Below, in pieces: positions 51,131 through 59,087 of a DNA stretch of 59,087 bases. Under the pieces are notes generated by a model. It did no database searches and was not told the origin of the DNA. It saw only the letters and a list, made by a program, of their open reading frames with translations. The translations under genes and the position numbers were made by a program. The DNA comes from Paraburkholderia nodosa DSM 21604. Lineage in GTDB: Bacteria; Pseudomonadota; Gammaproteobacteria; Burkholderiales; Burkholderiaceae. Location: contig NZ_JAFA01000048.1 in NCBI RefSeq assembly GCF_000519185.1, positions 163-59,249 of the forward strand, given 5' to 3'. Positions within the stretch are counted from its first letter, which is position 1. Every line of letters begins with the position of its first letter.

Positions 51131-52564
51131 ATGTCAAGCAGCATTACGATCACGGACGACCTGGTTGCTGAAATCGCGGAACGGATGGCCGACGAGGGCC
51201 AGAAGGTTTCTCCCATGGCCATCTGGTCCGAAGTTCATACCGGCTCGGTGGTCGCGGTGGCTGCCTCCCTGCGCAAGTGGCGCGAGGAGCGCGCGCCGCG
51301 CGTGCAGCAAGTCGTGGAACGCCCTGCGTTGCCGGAAACCGTGACGGATACGATGCGCGACGCGCTCGACCGTCTGTGGACGTCGGCGCAGGACGAGGCC
51401 GAGCGCGCCGTGGCGCGCCGCCTGCAGTCGATGCGCGAGCGCGTCGAGGACGCGTGCAATGAACGCGACAACGCGCTCGAAGAGCTGCAAACCACGGTCC
51501 AGGAACTCGACGCCCTGCAAGTCCAGCTGGACAAGATGACGCGCGCCTACGAGACCAAGGCCGATGCCGGGTCGGGTCTGGAGGAAGACATCGCGAGCGC
51601 GATTGAGCGCGCCGACGCAGCGGAGAAGCGCGCGGAGGAACTGGCGGAGCGCGTTTCGGCCCTCGAGGCAGAACTGGAGCGCGCGGTCGCCGAACTGGCC
51701 GCCGAGCGCGAAGCGCACGCAGCCCAGACCGCCGAAGCCGAAGCCGAAGCGGCAGAGGCCGCGGCGAGCGAGCAGGCCGGGCCGGCAGCTTCGACCGAAA
51801 GCGACGAAGCTGAGCGCGCCGCGCTGGAAGCGGCGCATTCGGAAGCGGTTGCGAAGCTCGAAGGCGAACTCGAAGCGATTCGCGCGGCGCTGCAGGCCGA
51901 GCAGGAAGCGCACGCGGCCCAGCGTGACCAGGTCGCCGGTGCCCAGGCCGAGCGCGATGCCGCCGCCACCGAACTGCAGAATGCCCAGCAGCAGCTCGCC
52001 AGCCTGAGCGACGAGCGCACGGCCGACGCCTCTGAAATCGAGCGTCTCTCGGCGAGCTTGACCGAGGCGCAGGAGCGCGCCGACGCCGCGCAGCAGCGCG
52101 CGACCGAACTCGCCGAACTGGGCGAATTCGCCAAGGCCGCGACGTCGAGCGAAGCCGCCGAGGGCGTAGCCGAGGCGCAGCCTGCGGCCGCCGATCCCGA
52201 AGAAGTCGAAGCGCTGAAGGCCCAGCTTGCCAGCGATACGGCCAAGCACGCCGCCGCGATTGCCGATGCGCGCGAGAACATCAAGCGCTGGTCCGAGTAC
52301 GCGAACGGACTGAAGCAGCAACTGGCCCAGGCCAACGAAAAGGCGATCGTGGGTCTGGCCCGCAGCGCCGGCGAAGCCTCGCTGAGCCGCCGCCTCGCCG
52401 CCGAGCTGGGCCAGGTCGTGCCGGAGCATGAACTGCTGCGCAAGGAGTCCCAGCAGCAAGTGGTCGTCGAAGCGGTCAGCGCCCATCTCGAGCAGCAGGG
52501 CTATTCCTACGACGCCAAGACCGGCATGGTGACGAAGCTGAGCACCGAAAACGCGCCGGCCTGA
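51131..52564 (+). CDS. KfrA-like DNA-binding coiled-coil protein
   Basis: A 477-residue protein. The N-terminal 55 residues match the KfrA_N domain (DDLVAEIAERMADEGQKVSPMAIWSEV, VVAVAASLRKWREE), a helix-turn-helix of plasmid maintenance proteins. The rest to about residue 420 is an Ala/Glu-rich coiled coil. A conserved end (LRKESQQQVVVEAVSAHLEQ) follows. KfrA of IncP and IncW plasmids is an autorepressor linked to partition. Start MSSSITITDD chosen. Together with parAB and rep it supports a large secondary replicon. Confidence 0.87.
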   Translation: MSSSITITDDLVAEIAERMADEGQKVSPMAIWSEVHTGSVVAVAASLRKWREERAPRVQQVVERPALPETVTDTMRDALDRLWTSAQDEAERAVARRLQSMRERVEDACNERDNALEELQTTVQELDALQVQLDKMTRAYETKADAGSGLEEDIASAIERADAAEKRAEELAERVSALEAELERAVAELAAEREAHAAQTAEAEAEAAEAAASEQAGPAASTESDEAERAALEAAHSEAVAKLEGELEAIRAALQAEQEAHAAQRDQVAGAQAERDAAATELQNAQQQLASLSDERTADASEIERLSASLTEAQERADAAQQRATELAELGEFAKAATSSEAAEGVAEAQPAAADPEEVEALKAQLASDTAKHAAAIADARENIKRWSEYANGLKQQLAQANEKAIVGLARSAGEASLSRRLAAELGQVVPEHELLRKESQQQVVVEAVSAHLEQQGYSYDAKTGMVTKLSTENAPA

Positions 52565-52631
52565 GCGCACCATAGACCGTCCGTTTGATGGCGCATCGCG
52601 AATGCGGTGCGCCGGGCCGTTTCTCCATGAC

Positions 52632-52659
52632 CGCTGCCTCAGTGCAGCGGTTTTTTTTC
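52632..52659 (+). terminator. terminator of KfrA-like gene
   Basis: CCGCTGC/GCAGCGG stem with a 6-base loop followed by eight T, about 70 bases after the stop. The remainder of 52565-52877 shows nothing else but the AAAGGAGGAGAC ribosome site of the next gene. Confidence 0.92.
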
Positions 52660-52877
52660 GCCCCTCCTTGATGGATCCGCAGGCTGCACACGTGCAGGCA
52701 TTGGGACAAATGCCGACTTCCAGCCAGCCGAACGCCCGCTTTCCCGAAAACGAATTGTTGGCTTTGCGCGCCTGAACCACACTGGCACCTGTCCAGTGGC
52801 GCGCACAAGCGAATCAGGCGGCCGCCGCGCAGCACACTCCAAAGCACACAAAAGCCCCCAAAGGCAAAGGAGGAGAC

Positions 52878-54107
52878 ATGACGGGACCCAGGACGCAGCA
52901 CGTGGGCATCGGCAAACCGGGACGCGGACGGCCCGCACCGGCGAACTTGCGCGGCGCGCTGGCGACGGCGCTGGCCATCGCACTCGCGCCGTCGTTCGCG
53001 CACGCCACGGAGTGGCGCGTGGGCGTGGAACTCCCGCTCACCGGCGCGCTCGCGCAGGCGGGCACCGAAATGTACCGCGGCATTCAGGTGGCGGCCGACA
53101 TCTACAACCGGCGCCATCCGCAGGACAAGATCACGCTGGTGGCCGTCGACGACGAATCGAACCCGGCCAAGGCCGTTGCCGCCGTCGAGCAGCTTGCCTC
53201 GCAGCACGTGGTCGCGATTGCGGGCGCAGCCAATTCGAACTGCGCCGGCCCGGCTTCGGAAGCCGCGAGCAAGGCGGGACTCGTCTATGTGACGTCGGGC
53301 GGCACCAGCGATGACATGGTCACGCGCGGCCTGAAGAACTTCTTTCGCGTGAGCAACACGCCCGGCTACACGAAGGGCATGGTGGGCCTCTTCAACTCGC
53401 TGGGCGTGAAGTCGGTGGCGATCGTCTACTCGACGAAGGACGCGACGAGCGACCTCGCGAGGCAGCTCGATACGGCGCTCAAGGCGCAGGGCGTGAAGAC
53501 CTTCCTGCATGCCTACGATCCCTCGATCAGCGACTTCAAGCCGCTCATCAACAAGGTCAAGCTGCAGGACAAGCCCGACGCCATGGCGATGCTCGGCTAT
53601 GAGAACGACTATGTGGGCATTCTGCGCGCCTCGCGCGTGCTCAAGCCCGACCTGAAGGCGATTGCGGCGCCATGGGCGTTCGCGAGCCCGAAGATGGCGC
53701 AGTCGTTCCCCGATCTCGTGCCGAACGTGTATGGCGCGACCGTGCTCTCCTCGCCGGCCGACTACCACTCGGCGGACCAGCGCGACTTCTCCGATACGTA
53801 CCAGCGGCTCTTCAAGACCGGCTCGAACTATCAGTCGCAGACGTCGTTCGTCTACGCGCAACTGCTGTTCGACGCGATCGCGAACGCGCAGAAGGCGGGC
53901 ACGCTCGACAAGGGCGGTCTGGCCGACACGCTGCGCGCCACGCGGCGCGACGACACGTTCATTGGCAAGGTGGCGTTCGACGCTCGCGGCGACAACGCGA
54001 ACTACGTGGCGCACATGGGCCAGTTCGCGCGCGACGGCAAGCTTGCGCTCGTCTGGCCCGCGAACTACGCAACGGCGAAACCGGTGTATCCGGGCGTGCC
54101 GTGGTAA
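52878..54107 (+). CDS. branched-chain amino-acid-type ABC binding protein 1
   Basis: A 409-residue periplasmic binding protein of the LivJ/LivK (ANF receptor-like) fold. The signal peptide, unusually long, ends SFAHATEWRVGVELPLTGAL. The typical VDDESNPAKAVAAVEQLASQ and GPASEAASKAGLVYVTSGG are present. It is first in a six-gene ABC operon; AAAGGAGGAG precedes the ATG. The ligand may be an amino acid, an amide or an aromatic acid. Confidence 0.92.
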   Translation: MTGPRTQHVGIGKPGRGRPAPANLRGALATALAIALAPSFAHATEWRVGVELPLTGALAQAGTEMYRGIQVAADIYNRRHPQDKITLVAVDDESNPAKAVAAVEQLASQHVVAIAGAANSNCAGPASEAASKAGLVYVTSGGTSDDMVTRGLKNFFRVSNTPGYTKGMVGLFNSLGVKSVAIVYSTKDATSDLARQLDTALKAQGVKTFLHAYDPSISDFKPLINKVKLQDKPDAMAMLGYENDYVGILRASRVLKPDLKAIAAPWAFASPKMAQSFPDLVPNVYGATVLSSPADYHSADQRDFSDTYQRLFKTGSNYQSQTSFVYAQLLFDAIANAQKAGTLDKGGLADTLRATRRDDTFIGKVAFDARGDNANYVAHMGQFARDGKLALVWPANYATAKPVYPGVPW

Positions 54108-54192
54108 CAAAAAGATAGAACAACGAAACAGGGCGAGCGCCGCATGTGAACGGCGCCGCTGCCTATTCCCGAGACTCAGGTTTGGAGGTTCG

Positions 54193-55404
54193 ATGGTCCG
54201 CTTCGCGACTCGCAGCAAGCCGCGCGCCCTCGTGCGCGCACTCTTTCGCATCGGCGCGGGCGCCGCAAGCGCCTGCGCGCTGCTCGCCCATACGCCCGCC
54301 GCATTTGCCGACACGCTGCCCGTGGGTGTGGAGTTGCCGCTCACCGGCTCGATGGCGCGCGCCGGCAACGCGCAGCTCGAAGGCATCCGGCTCGCTGCCG
54401 ATCTCTTCAACAACGGCAGCGGCAAGCACAAGGTCGCGCTCACCGTGGTCGACGACGAGGCGCAGCCCGCCAAGGCCGTTTCGGCGGTGGAGAAGCTCGC
54501 ATCGCAAGGCGTGCTCGCCATAACGGGCGGCTACGGCTCCAATTCGGTGAGCCCGGCTTCGGAAGCGGCGGACAAGGCGGGTATCGTCTATATCACCTCG
54601 GGGGCCGTGGACAGCGCGATGACCACGCGCGGCCTCAAGCACTTTTTCCGCATCGGGCCCGCATCGGGCTACTCGAAGGCCGTGGTGGGGCAGTTGAACG
54701 CCATGGGCGTGAAGTCGGTTTCGATTCTCGCCTCGACGAAGCAGGCCACCACCGACCTCAGCAACGAAGTCTCGACGCAACTGCACGCGCAGGGCGTGAC
54801 GGTGACGGTGCATGCATTCGACCCGGCGATGACGGACTTCAAGCCGCTCGTGAACAAGGTGCGCTTGCAGGACAAACCTGAAGTTCTGCTGATGATCGCG
54901 TACGAGAACGACTATATCGGCATTTTGCGCGCCGCCAAGGTGCTGCGCCCGCAACTGAAAGCCGTGATGGGCGCGTGGTCCATCGTCACGCCGAAGATGA
55001 CCACCGACTATCCCGATCTCGTGAACAACGTGATCGGCTGCGCGATGCTGCCGTACCCCGCGGACTTCGGTACGGCCGACGGCAAGGCCTTCGTGCAGGC
55101 GTACCAGGCCGCGTATCACAAGGAACCCGACTACCTGGCCGAATTCGCCTACGTGCAGTCGCGGCTGCTGTTCGACGCCATGGCGCGCGCCGCCGACGCG
55201 GGCACGCTCAAGCAGGACGGCATTGGCGCCGAACTGCGCGCGAAGCCGCACGACACGCTGATCGGCAAGGTGAGCTTCGCGCCGAACGGCGACAACCCCG
55301 CGTTCCTGAACAACATGGCGCAGATCCAGGGCAACCGCATCGTGCTCGTGTGGCCGAAGGAGCGCGCCACGGGCAAGTTGAACTACCCCGCGCTGCCGTG
55401 GTAA
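54193..55404 (+). CDS. branched-chain amino-acid-type ABC binding protein 2
   Basis: A 403-residue paralogue of the previous gene, colinear over the whole mature chain (VGVELPLTGSMARAGNAQLE; VDDEAQPAKAVSAVEKLASQ; ends NYPALPW as the other ends VYPGVPW). The signal peptide ends AAFADT. GGAGG lies just before the ATG. Both probably feed the same permease, widening ligand range. Confidence 0.92.
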   Translation: MVRFATRSKPRALVRALFRIGAGAASACALLAHTPAAFADTLPVGVELPLTGSMARAGNAQLEGIRLAADLFNNGSGKHKVALTVVDDEAQPAKAVSAVEKLASQGVLAITGGYGSNSVSPASEAADKAGIVYITSGAVDSAMTTRGLKHFFRIGPASGYSKAVVGQLNAMGVKSVSILASTKQATTDLSNEVSTQLHAQGVTVTVHAFDPAMTDFKPLVNKVRLQDKPEVLLMIAYENDYIGILRAAKVLRPQLKAVMGAWSIVTPKMTTDYPDLVNNVIGCAMLPYPADFGTADGKAFVQAYQAAYHKEPDYLAEFAYVQSRLLFDAMARAADAGTLKQDGIGAELRAKPHDTLIGKVSFAPNGDNPAFLNNMAQIQGNRIVLVWPKERATGKLNYPALPW

Positions 55405-55432
55405 TTGCGCGCGCAACGAAGGAGGAGTCGCG

Positions 55433-56305
55433 ATGACGGACCTGTTGCTGCAATCGCTGTATTCGGGCGTGCTCGTGGGCGGCGCTTACGCGCTCGTCGC
55501 GCTGGGGCTCGCGCTGGTGTTCGGCTCGATGCGCATCATCAATCTTGCCCACGGCGAGCTGGTGCTGCTTGCCGCCTATATCGCCTACACGTTCGAGACG
55601 AAGCTCGGCCTGAACCCCGTGTTCGCGATTCCGGTGGCGATTCCCGTGGTCTGCGCGGCCGCCGCCGCCGCGTGGTATCTGGTTAGCCGCATCAAACGCG
55701 ACCGCGAGCTGAACTCGCTGATCCTGACCTACGGCATCGGCATCGTGCTGACCAATGGCGTGCTGCTGGGCTGGGGCGCCGACGTGCACTCGACCGGCAG
55801 CGCATGGCTGCAGGACAGCGTGATGCTCGGCAACCTGCTTTCCATGCGCAGCGAAGTGCTCTCGTTCGGTATCAGCGTCGTGCTGATGCTCGCACTCTGG
55901 TGGTGGCTCTCGCGTTCGTGGTATGGCCGCGCCGTGCGCGCGATCTCCAGCAACCGCGATGCGGCGCGCCTGATGGGTATCGACCCGCGCAAGACCGAAC
56001 TGATCTCGTTCATCGTGGCGGGGCTGCTCGCTTCGTGCGCGGGCGTGTCGATCTACGCGTCGAGCGCGATCCAGCCTTCCGTTGGCGAAGCGCTTACCGT
56101 CAAGGCGTTCATCATCACGGTGCTCGCGGGTGTGGGATCGATTCCTGGCGTGCTGGCAGGCGCGATGCTGCTCGGCATTACCGAAGCGCTGACCGTCACG
56201 CTCGCCAGTTCGGCGTTGCAGGAACTCGCGGGCATGCTGCTGTTTCTGCTCGTGCTCTACGTGCTGCCGAACGGCTTGTTCGGTGTGTCGAAACGAAGGG
56301 GATGA
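55433..56305 (+). CDS. livH: branched-chain ABC permease LivH-type
   Basis: A 290-residue inner-membrane permease with about eight spans. FGSMRIINLAHGELVLLAAY is the family start, and GLLASCAGVSIYASSAIQPSV and TVKAFIITVLAGVGSIPGVL hold the ABC-coupling loop. GGAGG precedes the ATG. It pairs with the next gene. Confidence 0.93.
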   Translation: MTDLLLQSLYSGVLVGGAYALVALGLALVFGSMRIINLAHGELVLLAAYIAYTFETKLGLNPVFAIPVAIPVVCAAAAAAWYLVSRIKRDRELNSLILTYGIGIVLTNGVLLGWGADVHSTGSAWLQDSVMLGNLLSMRSEVLSFGISVVLMLALWWWLSRSWYGRAVRAISSNRDAARLMGIDPRKTELISFIVAGLLASCAGVSIYASSAIQPSVGEALTVKAFIITVLAGVGSIPGVLAGAMLLGITEALTVTLASSALQELAGMLLFLLVLYVLPNGLFGVSKRRG

Positions 56306-56310
56306 GATCG

Positions 56311-57300
56311 ATGTCGACATTGAAAACCACAACGGCGTGGTCCAGCCCGCGTCTGGCTGCGCTCGCCGTGGCGCTGGCCGTGCTTTATGCGGGCGTGCCG
56401 CTCGTGTTCGGGCAGAACCTGTATCTGATGAGCCTGGTGGTGGCCTCGCTCACGATCGCGGGCGTGGCGCTCGCGTGGGCGCTGCTCGGCAACCTCGGCG
56501 GCATGGTGAGCTTTGGACACGCGGCGTTTTTTGGCGTGGGTTCGTATATCTCGGCACTCCTCACGCTCAAGGCGGGTTGGCCCGTGTTTCCCGCGATGCT
56601 CGCGGGCGGCGTGGGGGCGGCTGTCGCCTCGCTCGCCATGGCGCCCGCGCTGCGCCTGAAGGGGCCGTACTTCGCGCTCGCCATCCTCGCCTATGCGCAG
56701 ATCTTCCGCATCATCGCAACCGAATGGTCCGATCTCACGGGCGGCGCGAGCGGCCTTTCCAGCATTCCGGGGCTGCCAAAGATCGCGGGCTTCGACTTCG
56801 GGAGCAAGAGCGGCGGCTATCTCGTCGTGCTCACGCTCGTGCTCGTGTTCGCCGCGATTTATGCGCGGCTGCGCGGCAGCCATGTGGGACTCGCGCTGCG
56901 GGCGATGCACGAGTCGGAGGACGCCACGCGCGTGGTGGGCGTGAACAGCGTGATGCTCAAGCTCGCCATGCTGATGCTTTCGGCGCTGATGACGGGGCTC
57001 GTGGGCGCATTTAACGCGCACTACATCAACTTTCTCGAACCCGATTACGCGTTCAACGCGAGCTGGGCCGTCGTGCCGATCATTGCGGCGATCTGCGGCG
57101 GCTATCGCACCATACTCGGGCCGCTGGTGGGTGCGGTGACGGTCTATCTGGTGGATCAGCTCGTACTCAAGAGCCTGCTGCCGACGGGGCACCAGATCGT
57201 GCTGGGCATCCTGCTCGTGGCGATGATCATCGTGAGCCCCGCGGGTCTGACCGCGCTGCGCTTCAAACGTACCCGGCGAGGTGTGTATGCAGCAAGCTGA
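56311..57300 (+). CDS. livM: branched-chain ABC permease LivM-type
   Basis: A 329-residue permease with about ten spans. FGHAAFFGVGSYISALLTLK is the family signature, and FNAHYINFLEPDYAFNASWA with GGYRTILGPLVGAVTVYLVD gives the coupling region. The ATG at 56311 is chosen because AAGGGG is 9 bases upstream; an ATG at 56302, which overlaps the livH stop, is too close to it. Confidence 0.92.
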   Translation: MSTLKTTTAWSSPRLAALAVALAVLYAGVPLVFGQNLYLMSLVVASLTIAGVALAWALLGNLGGMVSFGHAAFFGVGSYISALLTLKAGWPVFPAMLAGGVGAAVASLAMAPALRLKGPYFALAILAYAQIFRIIATEWSDLTGGASGLSSIPGLPKIAGFDFGSKSGGYLVVLTLVLVFAAIYARLRGSHVGLALRAMHESEDATRVVGVNSVMLKLAMLMLSALMTGLVGAFNAHYINFLEPDYAFNASWAVVPIIAAICGGYRTILGPLVGAVTVYLVDQLVLKSLLPTGHQIVLGILLVAMIIVSPAGLTALRFKRTRRGVYAAS

Positions 57301-58027
57301 ACAGCCGGCGGAACTGCGCCTGCAGGACGTGTCGATCCGCTTCGGCGGCATCACGGCGGTCAACGGTGTATCGCTCTCGCTCGGCCCGCGCGACGTGGTG
57401 GGGCTGGTCGGCCCGAACGGCGCGGGCAAGACGACGCTGTTCAACGCGATTTCGGGGCTCGTGCGGCCCACGAGCGGTTCGATCCGTTTCGGCGACGTGG
57501 ATCTGTTGAAAGCACCGCTCTACCGGCGCGCGCGCCTTGGCATCGGGCGCACATTCCAGGTGCCGCAGCCCATGCACGAACTCACGGTGCGCGAGAATCT
57601 GATCGTCGCGCAACGCTTCGGCACGGGGCGAGTGGACGAGGCGCGCATCGACGAAATCCTCGCGTTCCTGGGACTCGAAGGCAAGGCGCAGCGCGACGCG
57701 GCCACGGAACTCGCGCTCACCGAACTCAAGGCGCTGGAGGTGGCGAAGGCGCTCGCGACCGGGCCGAAGCTGCTGTTGCTCGACGAAGTGCTGGGGGGCC
57801 TCGAGACGGCCACCAAGCGCCGCTTCATGCAAACGCTGCTGGCGGTGCACGAGCGATACAACGTAGGCATCCTGATCATCGAGCACGATATCGAGACCGT
57901 GATGAACCTGTGCAGGCGCGTGTGCGTGCTCAACTTTGGCAAGCTGATCGCCGATGGGCCTCCTGCCGAAGTGTTCCGCGATCCCGAAGTCGTGCGCAGC
58001 TATACGGGGGAGGCGGCCCATGCTTGA
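57287..58027 (+). CDS. livG: branched-chain ABC ATPase LivG-type
   Basis: A 246-residue ATPase. Walker A is GPNGAGKTTLFNAI and Walker B LLLLDEVLGGLE, with Val where Pro is usual. The signature loop reads ELALTELKALEVAKA instead of LSGGQ; this loss is seen in a known LivG-like subgroup whose loop has TLAGRKRLEVAR. The ATG at 57287, with GAGG upstream, overlaps livM by 14 bases. Confidence 0.92.
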   Translation: MQQAEQPAELRLQDVSIRFGGITAVNGVSLSLGPRDVVGLVGPNGAGKTTLFNAISGLVRPTSGSIRFGDVDLLKAPLYRRARLGIGRTFQVPQPMHELTVRENLIVAQRFGTGRVDEARIDEILAFLGLEGKAQRDAATELALTELKALEVAKALATGPKLLLLDEVLGGLETATKRRFMQTLLAVHERYNVGILIIEHDIETVMNLCRRVCVLNFGKLIADGPPAEVFRDPEVVRSYTGEAAHA

Positions 58028-58721
58028 GGTCAGCAGCGCCCGCGCCGGCTATGGCGCGATCAACGTGTTATGGGACGTTACGCTCAATATCGCGAGCGGC
58101 GAGGTCACGACCATCGTGGGCCCGAACGGCGCGGGCAAGACCACGCTGCTGCGCGCGATCATGGGGCTCGTGCCGCTGGAGCGCGGTCAGATCACCTTTG
58201 ACGGCGCGCCGCTCGCGGGCGTGCCCACCTGGGACATGGCGCAGCGCGGCATTGCGATGGTGCCCGAAGGGCGCATGATCTTCCGCGACATGTCGATCGA
58301 GGAGAACCTGATGCTGGGCGCGTTTGCGAAGACGCGGCGCGCTGGGGCGAAAGCGCAGCTCGAGGAGGTCTACGCGCTGTTTCCGCTGCTCAAGGAGCGG
58401 CGCGCGCTGCCTGCTGGCACGCTGTCCGGTGGGCAGGCGCAGATGCTGGCGCTGGGGCGCGGGCTCATGTCGTCGCCGCAGCTCATGCTGATCGATGAGC
58501 CTTCGCTTGGGCTTGCGCCTGTGATGGTGCAGGAAGTGTTTGCGATTCTCGATCGGCTCAAGGGGGCGGGGCGCACTATCGTGCTGGTGGAGCAGAATAC
58601 CAATATGGCGTTGCGGCTTGCTGATCAGGTTTATCTCATGCAGGGCGGGAAGGTTACGTTTGCTGCGCGCGCTAAGGATGTGGATGTGGAGGTGCTTCAC
58701 GATATGTATTTTGCGCGGTAG
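58020..58721 (+). CDS. livF: branched-chain ABC ATPase LivF-type
   Basis: A 233-residue ATPase with canonical Walker A (GPNGAGKTTLLRAI), signature TLSGGQAQMLALGRGL, Walker B LMLIDEPSLGLAP and His-loop replacement VLVEQNTNMAL as in LivF. It overlaps livG by 8 bases, with GGGGGAGG upstream. Last gene of the operon. Confidence 0.94.
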   Translation: MLEVSSARAGYGAINVLWDVTLNIASGEVTTIVGPNGAGKTTLLRAIMGLVPLERGQITFDGAPLAGVPTWDMAQRGIAMVPEGRMIFRDMSIEENLMLGAFAKTRRAGAKAQLEEVYALFPLLKERRALPAGTLSGGQAQMLALGRGLMSSPQLMLIDEPSLGLAPVMVQEVFAILDRLKGAGRTIVLVEQNTNMALRLADQVYLMQGGKVTFAARAKDVDVEVLHDMYFAR

Positions 58722-58805
58722 CTTTTTTGTTGTGGCGCCTGGATGCTCTCGCGCTTTCTTGTGTTCGTGTCTGTATGCAGGCGTTGCCCCTGTGCGGGGC
58801 GGCAC

Positions 58806-59087
58806 TGTAGTGGTCCAATAGTCGTGGACACCTCTAAAGGGGATAATTGCCCCAACTGAGGTGAGAGATGAGCAGACGGAACCTGACTGACGAATTCAAG
58901 GCTGAGGCGGTACAACTGGTGGTTGCGCAGGGCTATTCATTTGCCAAGGCCTGCGAGGCACTAGGCGTTGGCGATACCGCGCTGCGACGCTGGGTGGCGC
59001 AATGGCGCGCCCAGCAGGTTGAACCGCCCCGCAGCGAGGCGCAAATCCAGAGCGACCAGCGGCGCATCCGTGAGCTGGAGGCCCGTG
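58806..59087 (+). mobile_element. IS3-family element, left end (truncated by window)
   Basis: The sequence TGTAGTGGTCCAATAGTCGT at 58806 starts a terminal-repeat-like end, continued by GGACACC. It is followed in about 35 bases by a transposase OrfA. The GC content drops here relative to the liv operon. The exact end, target duplication and right end are outside view. Confidence 0.75.
58868..59087 (+). CDS. IS3-family transposase OrfA (5' part)
   Basis: The frame runs open to the window end (73 codons seen). It begins MSRRNLTDEFKAEAVQLVV and continues with YSFAKACEALGVGDTALRRW, the helix-turn-helix of IS3-type OrfA (HTH_Tnp_1), followed by a basic leucine-zipper-like start QIQSDQRRIRELEAR. 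GAGGTGAGAG precedes the ATG. The OrfB catalytic part would follow beyond the window. Confidence 0.88.
   Translation, partial: MSRRNLTDEFKAEAVQLVVAQGYSFAKACEALGVGDTALRRWVAQWRAQQVEPPRSEAQIQSDQRRIRELEAR

Noticed and set aside
1..59087. CRISPR arrays, tRNA and rRNA genes
   Set aside because: I looked for regular repeat-spacer patterns and for tRNA-like or rRNA sequences and saw none; the only regular repeats are iterons.

Overview
The window is GC-rich DNA typical of Burkholderiaceae (Burkholderia, Paraburkholderia or Caballeronia). The evidence is the codon use, three DUF4148 proteins (a family largely confined to this group), a Porin_4-type porin and dense accessory metabolism. It covers the replication and partition region of a secondary replicon (second chromosome, chromid or megaplasmid), because it carries a ParA/ParB pair, a cluster of CTCCACGTGGAG centromere sites, a Rep_3-type initiator and a long iteron origin. 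A KfrA-like coiled-coil protein lies about 45 kb away.

Layout. 1-442: 5' end of ilvA on the minus strand, preceded by a 20-residue Ile/Leu/Thr-rich leader peptide and an attenuator hairpin. 590-3460: parB, parA and five parS-like palindromes. 3478-4851: rep, with an inverted-repeat operator over its promoter. 5043-6243: iteron origin. 6366-12748: two DUF4148 proteins flank a duplicated two-component block (kinase, pseudo-receiver regulator, canonical regulator, kinase, pseudo-receiver regulator). 12965-18891: a three-gene RND efflux operon, followed by a regulator whose phospho-acceptor Asp is Glu (19095-19769). 19810-23560: LysR, a hypothetical protein, and an MFS pump under a TetR repressor. 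23725-27346: an HPP/CBS membrane protein, a CaCA cation exchanger under a yybP-ykoY (Mn2+) riboswitch, and a porin.

27797-37475: small envelope proteins, a methyltransferase, a VOC protein, an orphan UgpB-like binding protein, a DmdC-like acyl-CoA dehydrogenase, AraC, DinB, a collapsed chemotaxis-receptor remnant and an MHYT-GGDEF-EAL protein. 37472-45212: a divergent acyl-CoA catabolic cluster (IclR, CoA ligase, acyl-CoA dehydrogenase and CaiB/BaiF protein leftward; thiolase, SDR and enoyl-CoA hydratase rightward), which together could give a full beta-oxidation cycle for an unidentified acid. 45226-50289: class II aldolase, Lrp/AsnC regulator, diaminopropionate ammonia-lyase, M20 amidohydrolase and an N-carbamoylase-type amidase. 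50308-52564: an acyl-CoA dehydrogenase remnant and the KfrA-like gene. 52878-58721: a branched-chain-amino-acid-type ABC transporter with two tandem binding proteins. 58806-59087: left end of an IS3-family element, cut by the window edge.

The most notable points are the duplicated signalling block with receivers lacking phosphorylation residues, the Asp-to-Glu regulator beside the RND operon, the helically phased iteron origin with one outlying iteron about 6 kb away, the ilvA attenuator, and the Mn2+ riboswitch on a CaCA exchanger.
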